Below, piece after piece: positions 25,588-32,928 of a DNA stretch of 35,596 nt (position 1 is its first letter; each line of letters opens with the position of its first letter). The stretch comes from CBDVBD01 sp965372135 (lineage in GTDB: Bacteria; Electryoneota; RPQS01; CBDVBD01), in the NCBI GenBank assembly GCA_965372135.1, contig CBDVBD010000014.1:1-35596 (forward strand), read 5' to 3'. Under the pieces are notes generated by a model. It saw nothing but the letters and a program-made list of their open reading frames with translations, made no database searches and was not told the DNA's origin. The position numbers and the translations under genes were made by a program.

Positions 25588-26610
25588 ATGAAGCCTTACA
25601 CCCGACGAGTATGTGCAGTTATGACCGGACTCTTGCTGCTTACTGCCGGGTGTTCTGTATTTCATGACCGACCCATCGGGGGCAGAAATCAGATTGTCAT
25701 TCTGGCGGATATGTCTGTATGGAATGCCGTCTCTCCACCCCTGAAACGACTCTTTGAAAAAGAAATCATAACTCCCCAACCGGAGAGTACCTACTATCTG
25801 GAACAGGCAGATTTGGGCACACTCGCTGACATCTCCCGGCGCCCATATATCATCGTGATTGCCCCGCTTCATTCTCCGGAGCCGGTATCCGTGTTCCTGT
25901 CCAACTCCCTGTCTCCTCAAGCCTCCGACGGAGTTGAACGAGGGGAATATTACGTATTCGCTAAACCCGACCTATGGGCTCGCGATCAGCAGGTGCTCTT
26001 CCTAACCGCCACTGATTTGAATACTCTGCTCGAGCGCATCACACAGCATTCTGATGAGCTGTATGCACTGATTAATGACCACCGAAACCGCGTGGAGAAA
26101 TCGGAAATCTATGCCCGGCTGGAACAAAAGAATCTCGAGCGTCGTTTCTATGATAAATATGGATGGCGGCTGCGGGTGCAGCACGACTTTGTTGTCATCA
26201 CCGATGATCCCGACCGCAACTTGGTGCAACTGAAACGCAATTACCCTGACCGGTGGTTGACCGTATTCTGGATTGAAGGCGAAGACGCCTATCGCAGCCT
26301 CGAAGCCTGCGCCACAGTGCGCGATTCCTTGGGGAAACTATTCAAAGATCCGGTATTCAACTATCCCGAATACCTGAAATACAATAACCGGGAGTTTCTG
26401 GGACGTTCCGGTGGCATCTTAACTGGGTTATGGGCTACCGAAGCCGATATCGGCGGAGGACCGTTCTTCACTTACGTGGTGCACGACTCAGCATCGAATC
26501 GGACATTTTTCCTTGATGGTGCCGTGTTCGCGCCCCATGACCTCAAAGAGCCGTTCCTTAGACATTTGAAAATAATGGCTGAAACTTTCATACCGGGAAA
26601 AGTGGAATGA
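25588..26610 (+). CDS. DUF4837-like outer-envelope lipoprotein
   Basis: 340 residues. The start is ATG 25588, giving a type II signal peptide: MKPYTRR then a hydrophobic stretch and a lipobox LTAGC with C22. The mature part begins near GGRNQIVILADMSVWNAV and LFEKEIITPQPESTYYLEQ, which resembles the DUF4837 family of FCB-group lipoproteins. An in-frame start at 25516 would add a sequence without signal-peptide character and run through the hairpin at 25519. No ribosome-binding site is visible. The stop overlaps the purE start (ATGA). No function is known for the family. Confidence 0.75.
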   Translation: MKPYTRRVCAVMTGLLLLTAGCSVFHDRPIGGRNQIVILADMSVWNAVSPPLKRLFEKEIITPQPESTYYLEQADLGTLADISRRPYIIVIAPLHSPEPVSVFLSNSLSPQASDGVERGEYYVFAKPDLWARDQQVLFLTATDLNTLLERITQHSDELYALINDHRNRVEKSEIYARLEQKNLERRFYDKYGWRLRVQHDFVVITDDPDRNLVQLKRNYPDRWLTVFWIEGEDAYRSLEACATVRDSLGKLFKDPVFNYPEYLKYNNREFLGRSGGILTGLWATEADIGGGPFFTYVVHDSASNRTFFLDGAVFAPHDLKEPFLRHLKIMAETFIPGKVE

Positions 26611-27074
26611 TACCTGTTGCTGTATTGATGGGTTCCGCATCTGATGAAGCGGTCATGTCCAAGTGTACCGACATGTTGGACTATTTCGGGGTGCCCTTCG
26701 AAATCCAAATCCTGTCCGCCCATCGAAATCCAGTCGCCTTGGATAATTATATCCAACAAGCGGAATCAAAAGGCGTCCGGATATTCATAACCGCTGCCGG
26801 TATGGCTGCCCATTTAGCCGGTGCCGTCGCATCCCGCACCCAATTACCGGTCATCGGCGTTCCATTAGCAGCCGGCGACTTACAGGGTATGGATGCCCTG
26901 CTGTCAACCGTACAAATGCCTTCCGGCATTCCTGTCGCTACGGTTGCCATCGGCTCAGCCGGTGCTAAAAATGCGGCAATCTTAGCGGTCAGGATTTTAG
27001 CTCTACATGACGATAAACTGAAAAATAAGTTATCGGATTTCATGGACAACGGGTGTCGTATCAAAACCCAATAA
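26607..27074 (+). CDS. purE: N5-carboxyaminoimidazole ribonucleotide mutase
   Basis: Purine biosynthesis step interconverting N5-CAIR and CAIR. VAVLMGSASDEAVM, LSAHRNP and TAAGMAAHLAGAVAS are the family's substrate-binding elements; IGVPLAAG, LLSTVQMPSGIPVATVAIG follow. 155 residues is normal. No purK lies next to it, unlike in many bacteria, so whether it works as class I (with PurK elsewhere) or class II (direct CO2) is not settled here. Coupled to the lipoprotein gene by ATGA overlap, an odd functional pairing. Confidence 0.95.
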   Translation: MIPVAVLMGSASDEAVMSKCTDMLDYFGVPFEIQILSAHRNPVALDNYIQQAESKGVRIFITAAGMAAHLAGAVASRTQLPVIGVPLAAGDLQGMDALLSTVQMPSGIPVATVAIGSAGAKNAAILAVRILALHDDKLKNKLSDFMDNGCRIKTQ

Positions 27075-27089
27075 CTGTGGTGTGAGCTG

Positions 27090-27806
27090 ATGAATACTCT
27101 GGTGGTAATTCCCACATATAACGAATGCGAAAACATCGAAAATGTGATCGGTCAGGTATTGGATCTTGGATTGGATATCCATATTCTGGTCGTGGACGAT
27201 GGCTCTCCCGACGGCACCGGTGACATCGTAGAAACCCTGCAAAAAAACGATTCCCGCATCCATCTAATCCGCCGACCAGGGAAAATGGGTATGGGAACCG
27301 CCTACGTCCGGGGCTTCAAATTCGCCATCGAACACAATTTCGAACTGGTCTTCGAAATGGATGCTGATCTATCTCACAACCCCAATGATATCCCCCGGTT
27401 CCTGGAAGTCATCGGAGACTACGATCTCGTGATAGGCTCACGATATATTAATGGCGTTTCGGTGGTAAATTGGCCCCTGTCCCGGTTGATGTTGAGCTAC
27501 TTCGCATCCCTATACACCCGTATCATCACCGGCATCCCCGTCAAAGACCCCACCGGCGGATTTAAATGCTTCCGCATCGAAGTCCTAAAAGCTATTGACC
27601 TCGACCAAATCCGATCCGGTGGATATTCCTTCCAAATCGAAATGAATTACAAAGCATGGAAAAAAGGATTCCGAATCAAAGAAATCCCTATCGTTTTCAC
27701 CGAGAGAACCGGCGGTAGTTCGAAAATGTCCAAAAAAATCGTCCGAGAAGCAATTTTCATGGTTTGGAAGCTTCCCATTAAGAACCTCTTTGGCAAATTA
27801 CAGTAG
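27090..27806 (+). CDS. Polyprenol-phosphate mannose synthase-like GT2
   Basis: A 238-residue GT2 enzyme of the dolichol/polyprenol monophosphomannose synthase (DPM1/Ppm1) group. N-terminal TLVVIPTYNECENIENVI, LVVDDGSPDGTGDI, GMGTAYVRGFKFAI, then FEMDADLSHNP with the metal-binding DAD at 91-93, IGSRYINGVSVVNWP, and DPTGGFKCFR. It lacks the C-terminal membrane segments of longer relatives. It would transfer mannose (or another hexose) from a nucleotide sugar to a polyprenyl phosphate, producing the donor for a GT-C enzyme such as the DUF2723 protein encoded upstream. Sugar identity is inferred from family only. Confidence 0.9.
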   Translation: MNTLVVIPTYNECENIENVIGQVLDLGLDIHILVVDDGSPDGTGDIVETLQKNDSRIHLIRRPGKMGMGTAYVRGFKFAIEHNFELVFEMDADLSHNPNDIPRFLEVIGDYDLVIGSRYINGVSVVNWPLSRLMLSYFASLYTRIITGIPVKDPTGGFKCFRIEVLKAIDLDQIRSGGYSFQIEMNYKAWKKGFRIKEIPIVFTERTGGSSKMSKKIVREAIFMVWKLPIKNLFGKLQ

Positions 27807-27812
27807 CCCCTC

Positions 27813-29447
27813 ATGGATGTCAGCGTCATCATCGTGAACTACAACGTGAAGTATTTCCTGGAACAGGCGCTGCACTCCATCCAAAAAGCATCCGGAAACT
27901 TACAAGTCGAAACCATCGTGGTGGACAATAACTCCACCGACGACTCCGTGAACCTCATCCGCCAACGGTTCCCTGAAGTACAAATAATCGCTAATTCCGA
28001 GAATGCGGGATACGCCGTTGCCAACAACCAGGGAATGGCAGTCTCTAAAGGGCGGTACCTCCTAATCTTAAACCCCGACACCATCCTCCCGGAAGACACC
28101 TTGGATGTCCTGACCCGCTTCCTGGATGAACACCCCGATGCCGGTGCCGTTGGACCCAAATTGATATTCCCCATTGGTACTTTCGACTATACTGCTCGCC
28201 GCAGTTTCCCCACACCCTGGGTGTCATTTTGCAAGTTATCAGGGTTATCCAAACTCTTCCCTAATAGCCCCCGTTTCGCCCAGTACAACCTAACTTATGT
28301 CGACCCCAATACCCCCATGGAAGTGGATTCCCTCTGCGGCGCCTGCATGATGATCAGGCGGGAAATCTATGAAAGCATCGGTGGCTTTGATGAAGACTAT
28401 TTCATGTACGGCGAAGATATTGACTGGTGTTACCGCATCAAAAAAGCCGGCTGGAAAATACACTACTACCCTAAGACCCAAATTATTCATTATAAAGGCG
28501 AAAGCACTAAACGATCCCCCATCAAAAGAAACAAACATTTCTATGGGGCAATGCACCTGTTCGTGCGCAAACATTTCCAATACCGTTTGAGCTGGCTATT
28601 TCACCCTATCCTGGATGTAGCCATCGCATTCCGTGGATTGATCTCCGGTATCGGAAAACTAATCGACACCCTCGCTTATCCCGCAGTGGATTTCACTCTT
28701 ATCATGTCTGCAATGATACTCGCACGTTACCTACGATTCAAAACCTGGCACCTGTTTGGCGGGTCATTAACCATCACACTCATCTACGGCGCCATCTGGC
28801 TCGGAACCTTTGCCTTGATGGGAATCTACAGGCGCCACAGACATGACCTCAATCGGGTGATAGCAGCTACCTTACTTGGCTTCGTTCTAAACTCTACCTT
28901 CACATTTTTCGTCAACCAATTCGCATATTCCCGGCTTGTAGTTCTAATATCCTCATTTATGCTGACCACAATCCTGCCTGGATGGCGCTGGGCACTTTTC
29001 CAAGCAAGCCATACCCTCTGGGGGAAAGCGTTACGGCAGCGATTAACACTCATCGTAGGTGTCGGGAAACTCGGTCGGGACGTGGTAGAAAGAATACGCG
29101 CCATGCCCGATACACCCTACGATGTAGTCGGGATGGTGTCTTATGGTGACGAAAATTGGGACCCAAAAATCTCCGAACCACCGGTGTTGGGACACGTTCG
29201 TGATCTGGATTTAATCCTCGCCGAAACCCAGACCGAAGAAGTCATATTCTCTACCGAATCCATCCCTTACGAGGAGATATTCAAAACCATTGCATCCCTG
29301 TCCCATCGCAGGGTGAATTTCAAAGTAGTACACGGCGACCTGATACGGTCATCCAACGGGTATATCCCCTTGTTGGACGTGGAATACCGCCGGAAACGTG
29401 GCTTCAAACAAACTGTCAATCGTGCTGTAAAATTAATATTCTCTTGA
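27813..29447 (+). CDS. Fusion: GT2 glycosyltransferase + sugar-phosphate-transferase membrane/CoA-binding-3 module
   Basis: A 544-residue two-part protein. The first 260 residues are a rhamnosyltransferase-like GT2: VSVIIVNYNVKYFLEQAL, TIVVDNNSTDDS, LLILNPDT (N87-P88-D89), SLCGACMMIRREIYESIGGFDE and GEDIDWCYRIKKAGW. After about residue 285 comes a region with roughly four hydrophobic helices and LGTFALMGIYRRHRHDLNRVI. A Rossmann-like domain follows (LIVGVGKLGRDVVERI from about 412). This resembles the N-terminal half of polyprenyl glycosylphosphotransferases (WbaP/PglC-type long forms), but the catalytic transferase domain is missing. It starts 6 bases after the DPM-like gene; accA follows 4 bases after its stop. 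The GT2 part is sure; the C-terminal call is by pattern. Confidence 0.82.
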   Translation: MDVSVIIVNYNVKYFLEQALHSIQKASGNLQVETIVVDNNSTDDSVNLIRQRFPEVQIIANSENAGYAVANNQGMAVSKGRYLLILNPDTILPEDTLDVLTRFLDEHPDAGAVGPKLIFPIGTFDYTARRSFPTPWVSFCKLSGLSKLFPNSPRFAQYNLTYVDPNTPMEVDSLCGACMMIRREIYESIGGFDEDYFMYGEDIDWCYRIKKAGWKIHYYPKTQIIHYKGESTKRSPIKRNKHFYGAMHLFVRKHFQYRLSWLFHPILDVAIAFRGLISGIGKLIDTLAYPAVDFTLIMSAMILARYLRFKTWHLFGGSLTITLIYGAIWLGTFALMGIYRRHRHDLNRVIAATLLGFVLNSTFTFFVNQFAYSRLVVLISSFMLTTILPGWRWALFQASHTLWGKALRQRLTLIVGVGKLGRDVVERIRAMPDTPYDVVGMVSYGDENWDPKISEPPVLGHVRDLDLILAETQTEEVIFSTESIPYEEIFKTIASLSHRRVNFKVVHGDLIRSSNGYIPLLDVEYRRKRGFKQTVNRAVKLIFS

Positions 29448-29451
29448 TCCT

Positions 29452-30408
29452 ATGGAAGGTCCTATCTTAGAATTCGAACGTCCCGTTGTGGAACTGGAAC
29501 GGCAAATCGAGGAAATGAAAAACCTGTCCTCATCAGGTTCGGTAGACCTTTCCGAGGAAATCACCCGGTTGGAACGGAAAGCGGAAAAACTGAGATCCGA
29601 AGTATATTCCAACCTGAACCGTTGGCAGAAAGTACAACTTGCCCGTCACCCCAAACGCCCCTACACCAGTGATTACATCGAACGCATCCTGCCCGATTTC
29701 ATGGAATTACACGGTGACCGGATGTTCCGTGATGACCCATCCATCATCGCAGGTATCGGGCGTATCGAAGACCATCCCCTGGTGTTAATAGGTCATCAAA
29801 AAGGTCGCGGAACCAAAGAAAACCTCTACAGAAACTTCGGTATGCCCCATCCTGAAGGATATCGCAAAGCCTTACGAATAATGAAAATGGGTGCTAAATT
29901 CAATCTACCAATTGTCACATTGATAGACACTCCAGGCGCTTACCCCGGCTTAGGAGCCGAAGAACGCGGACAATCGGAAGCCATCGCTCGTAACCTGTTC
30001 GAAATGGCGTCCCTGCCCGTCCCCATCCTGACCATTGTAATCGGCGAAGGCGGGAGCGGTGGTGCCTTAGCCTTAAGTGTTGCCGACCAACTTCTGATGT
30101 TGGAATATTCCATCTATTCCGTAATATCCCCGGAAGGATGTGCTTCAATTCTGTACCGTGATGCTGCGCAAGCTCCCAAAGCCGCTGAAGCCCTGAAACT
30201 TACTTCCCAGGATCTCTTGAAACTGAAAGTCATCGACGGGATAATACCCGAACCATTAGGAGGTGCCCACCGCGATGTCGATGCAATGGCGGAAACCTTG
30301 AAACAGGAAATCCTGAAACACCTCGACCACCTCGTCGGTATCCCCATCGATGAACTTCAAACCCATCGGGTGGATAAATATCAAAAAATGGGCGTATGGA
30401 AAGAATAA
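29452..30408 (+). CDS. accA: Acetyl-CoA carboxylase carboxyltransferase subunit alpha
   Basis: Carboxyltransferase subunit making malonyl-CoA, the first step of fatty acid synthesis. LEFERPVVELERQIEEMK at the start, then RHPKRPYTSDYIERILPDFMELHGDR, GRGTKENLYRNFGMPHPEGYRKALR, LIDTPGAYPGLGAEERGQSEAIARN and EGGSGGALALSVAD are diagnostic. 318 residues is full length. accD is not in the window. Its tight packing (4 bases) behind a glycosyltransferase suggests co-transcription, ending at the hairpin at 30460. Confidence 0.97.
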   Translation: MEGPILEFERPVVELERQIEEMKNLSSSGSVDLSEEITRLERKAEKLRSEVYSNLNRWQKVQLARHPKRPYTSDYIERILPDFMELHGDRMFRDDPSIIAGIGRIEDHPLVLIGHQKGRGTKENLYRNFGMPHPEGYRKALRIMKMGAKFNLPIVTLIDTPGAYPGLGAEERGQSEAIARNLFEMASLPVPILTIVIGEGGSGGALALSVADQLLMLEYSIYSVISPEGCASILYRDAAQAPKAAEALKLTSQDLLKLKVIDGIIPEPLGGAHRDVDAMAETLKQEILKHLDHLVGIPIDELQTHRVDKYQKMGVWKE

Positions 30409-30459
30409 AACCACCACTAAGTCCAACTTAAAAAATGCCAGCACCCGGCTGTAAACTCG

Positions 30460-30480
30460 AATCCCGCCGGGATTTTCTTT
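30460..30480 (+). terminator. Possible terminator after accA
   Basis: AATCCC (30460-30465) and GGGATT (30469-30474) around GCC, followed by TTCTTT. The 3' arm can also pair upstream (CCCGGC 30444-30449 with GCCGGG 30466-30471), so two alternative stems compete. Short stem and imperfect T run give moderate confidence. Confidence 0.55.
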
Positions 30481-30484
30481 GTAA

Positions 30485-30536
30485 GTCGGGTTCCGCATGA
30501 CGTTCACCATTTGATGGACGGAATAAGAAACCCGAC
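30485..30536. repeat. Second copy-like palindromic element with TCGGGTT/AACCCGA arms
   Basis: GTCGGGTT (30485-30492) is complementary to AACCCGAC (30529-30536), with inner TTCCG (30491-30495) and CGGAA (30519-30523) and a CCAT/ATGG core. It is a 52-base imperfect hairpin between accA and the thioesterase gene. The outer arms match those of the 11-base-pair hairpin at 18800-18824. Confidence 0.6.
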
Positions 30537-30557
30537 AAATGTTGTTTAACCTTACTC

Positions 30558-30977
30558 ATGATCAAACACACCCACGAATTCCGCATCCGGTACAGCGAGA
30601 CCGACCAAATGGGTCGTGCATACTACGCCAATTATTTGATTTTCTTTGAAGTAGCACGATCCAACTTGATGCGTCACTATGGAAAATCCTATGCCGAATT
30701 TGAAAAGGAAGGTTATTTCCTACCCGTATTGGAAGCCAAATGTCGGTATTACCATCCTGTCGGATACGATGACCTCATCCGTATCGAAACTTGTCTGTCC
30801 CTTCCCAGACCAACCATCCTACATTTCGACTACCTACTAACCGATGTGAAACGAGCCCGAATCATCGCCGAAGGCTCCACCGAACACTGCTTTATGACAC
30901 GTGAAGGAAAACCTCGCCGCATGCCACCTGAACTGTATCGTCTAATCAAAGATAACCCCGATAAAGCCAATGGCTGA
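30558..30977 (+). CDS. YbgC/FadM-type acyl-CoA thioesterase
   Basis: A 139-residue hotdog-fold thioesterase. HEFRIRYSETDQMGRAYYANYLIFFEVARSNLMR contains the family motif with catalytic-position D16; the histidine often found in the YHANYL version is Tyr here (YYANYL), a variant seen in 4HBT proteins. It hydrolyses acyl-CoA thioesters; the chain length is not predictable. tol-pal genes, a frequent neighbour of ybgC, are absent; accA and an SDR are adjacent. No ribosome-binding site before ATG 30558. It overlaps the next gene by 8 bases. Confidence 0.88.
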   Translation: MIKHTHEFRIRYSETDQMGRAYYANYLIFFEVARSNLMRHYGKSYAEFEKEGYFLPVLEAKCRYYHPVGYDDLIRIETCLSLPRPTILHFDYLLTDVKRARIIAEGSTEHCFMTREGKPRRMPPELYRLIKDNPDKANG

Positions 30978-31968
30978 TAACACCGGCAAAATATTGGTAA
31001 CCGGTGCCACCGGCTTGGTCGCCAGCCATCTGGTGGAGCGGTTGTTGGCAAAACAGTACTCCGTACGCTGCCTATTACGCTACCCCGATAGACGGCGGTG
31101 GCTTGGAGATCAGCCGGTGGAGGTAGTCAAAGGCGACATTACCGACCCCGTCACCTTGCCACCAGCGGTGGAAGGCATCGATGCCCTGGTACATTGCGCC
31201 GCACTAACCACTGCCCCAACTCCAAAAGATTATTACCGCTTCAATACCGAAGGCACAAAAAACCTGCTGGAAGCCTGTCTGAAATCTTCGACACCGCCGA
31301 GGTTCGTATTCTGTTCCTCCCAGGCTGCTGCAGGACCATCCCCACCCGGTCGTCCCAGAACTGCCCAGGAAGCCCCGCAACCCATCACCGACTACGGAAA
31401 ATCGAAGTTGCAAGCCGAACAGTTACTCCTAAATGCTGGAGATACCATTGAAACAGTAATCATCAGACCTCCCGCTGTGTTCGGTCCCCGTGACAAAGAC
31501 ATCTTCTTATATTTCAAAGCCATGGCAAAATGGAAAATCCAGCCATTCTTCGGTAGCCGACATCACGTCATTTCCGTAGTATATGTAGAGGATCTGGTCG
31601 AAGCCCTGGCTTTAGTGGTATCGGCTCCCAGAGATCGACTGCCCAAAGAACCCTTATTCGTAGCCGATCCCAACCCATACACCTGGACGGAAATCGCGTC
31701 TGAAATTGCCGATTCCTTAAATACTAAATCCGTTCCCGTGACCATACCCAAAGCCATCATACTATTAACAGCAGCCATTAACGAGCTACTATCAGGCAAA
31801 AACACCGCATTCAACCGCCAAAAAGCCAAAGAAATGCTTGCCCCGTCCTGGTGGTGTGATCCCACACCTGCCATGGAAATTTTGGGCTGGAAAACTATCA
31901 CACCTCTGCCGGAAGCCATCCGTAAAACCACCCAATGGTACCGGCAGCAAGGATGGATTAAGTCGTAA
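30970..31968 (+). CDS. Extended short-chain dehydrogenase / NAD-dependent epimerase family
   Basis: 332 residues with an N-terminal Rossmann fold: ILVTGATGLVASHLVERLL, in which the third glycine of the usual GxxGxxG is alanine (G12, G15, A18). Then LLRYPDRRRWL, VKGDITDP, LVHCAALTT and the catalytic YGKSK (YxxxK) with an upstream FCSSQAA serine. VVYVEDLVEALALV near 200 is the common extended-SDR motif. Substrate could be a nucleotide sugar, a sterol/terpenoid-like or a dihydroflavonol-like compound; nothing decides. Coupled to the thioesterase by overlap. Confidence 0.85.
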   Translation: MADNTGKILVTGATGLVASHLVERLLAKQYSVRCLLRYPDRRRWLGDQPVEVVKGDITDPVTLPPAVEGIDALVHCAALTTAPTPKDYYRFNTEGTKNLLEACLKSSTPPRFVFCSSQAAAGPSPPGRPRTAQEAPQPITDYGKSKLQAEQLLLNAGDTIETVIIRPPAVFGPRDKDIFLYFKAMAKWKIQPFFGSRHHVISVVYVEDLVEALALVVSAPRDRLPKEPLFVADPNPYTWTEIASEIADSLNTKSVPVTIPKAIILLTAAINELLSGKNTAFNRQKAKEMLAPSWWCDPTPAMEILGWKTITPLPEAIRKTTQWYRQQGWIKS

Positions 31969-31986
31969 CATTTCCCCATAAATACC

Positions 31987-32014
31987 TTGACATTAAAAAA
32001 AAACACCCTATATT
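31987..32014 (+). promoter_or_regulatory. Sigma70-type promoter before the CsgG-like gene
   Basis: TTGACA (31987-31992) and TATATT (32009-32014) with a 16-base spacer that includes a run of nine A. Same hexamers as the promoter at 9114. The next start codon (32044) is 30 bases downstream, with GGAGG between them. Confidence 0.75.
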
Positions 32015-32043
32015 ACAGAGAAACACTTTAACCGGAGGATCTG

Positions 32044-32904
32044 TTGAGTTGGCGTAAGATCATCTATGGAGTCGGAATCGTCATTATTCTGAGCCTGAGC
32101 AATGCGGTAGCGCTGGATAAGATGTCCATCGCCGTCATGGACTTGGAGCCCCAGGGCGTGGATTCGTCCATCGCGCGCACTCTGTCGGAAATCATGCGTA
32201 CCGAACTGCTCAATACTGGTCGCTTCGAAGTGCTGGAGCGAGCGCAAATGGACCGCATCATCGCTGAAATGAAACTCCAGCAAACCGGTTTGACCGACAC
32301 CGAAAATGCTGCCCAACTGGGTAAATTGCTTAACGTCGAAAAATTAATCATTGGCAGCATCGGGCGTATGGGAAACACTTATCAATTGAATGTGCGGTTA
32401 GTGGACGTACTAAAAGCCGTAACCGAACTTGCCGAACGAACCGAATGCCCTGCCGAAGAGGAAAAGCTGCCTACCACCATCACTGATTTAATTAATCGAA
32501 TCGCCCTAAAAATCCCCATTCGTGGTACTATCGTACAGGTGGACGGCGAAAAAATCATCACCAACATCGGCGGTACACACGGTATCCACAGCGGTTTAAC
32601 GCTACGTGTAGTGCGAAAAGGCGAAGCGATTACTGACCTGGATGGAAATGTGCTGGGTACTACTGAAACCAGCATTGGTGTCATCCTGATTGAAGAGGTA
32701 CATCCCTTATGGTCAAGGGCTATCGTATATGGTGATGTGGTGGGAGACATGGCTCCCGGTGATTGGGTGTTGCTGGACCTGTCGGATGCCCAGACCATCG
32801 AAACGCCACCAAAACCAAAATCGGAAAAAGCCGAAAAACCCGATACTAAAAAAGATATAGACGAAGGCGAAGAGACCGATTTCGAACCACCCCCCGCCTT
32901 CTAA
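32044..32904 (+). CDS. CsgG-like periplasmic/envelope protein with FlgT-C-like domain
   Basis: 286 residues. A hydrophobic export signal (IIYGVGIVIILSLSNAVA) without a lipobox is followed by a CsgG/LpoB-like domain (about 28-150: IAVMDLEPQGVDSSIARTLSEIM, RFEVLERAQMDRII, LGKLLNVEKLIIGSIG). A C-terminal domain (about 160-252) has the repeated-turn pattern of FlgT C-terminal modules: GTIVQVDGEKIITNIGG, GIHSGLTLRVVRKG, IGVILIEEVHPLWSRAIV and GDWVLL. The tail is Pro/Lys/Glu-rich and probably disordered. The start is TTG 32044, five bases after GGAGG. The absence of a lipid anchor separates it from true CsgG secretion pores; a role in envelope assembly is inferred. Confidence 0.8.
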   Translation: MSWRKIIYGVGIVIILSLSNAVALDKMSIAVMDLEPQGVDSSIARTLSEIMRTELLNTGRFEVLERAQMDRIIAEMKLQQTGLTDTENAAQLGKLLNVEKLIIGSIGRMGNTYQLNVRLVDVLKAVTELAERTECPAEEEKLPTTITDLINRIALKIPIRGTIVQVDGEKIITNIGGTHGIHSGLTLRVVRKGEAITDLDGNVLGTTETSIGVILIEEVHPLWSRAIVYGDVVGDMAPGDWVLLDLSDAQTIETPPKPKSEKAEKPDTKKDIDEGEETDFEPPPAF

Positions 32905-32928
32905 ACATAGAAATACCCTGGAGGAAAC

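Noticed and set aside
25583..25588. TTGACA as a promoter -35 for the lipoprotein gene
   Set aside because: It overlaps the start codon, so transcription would begin inside the gene; no -10 of good quality follows.
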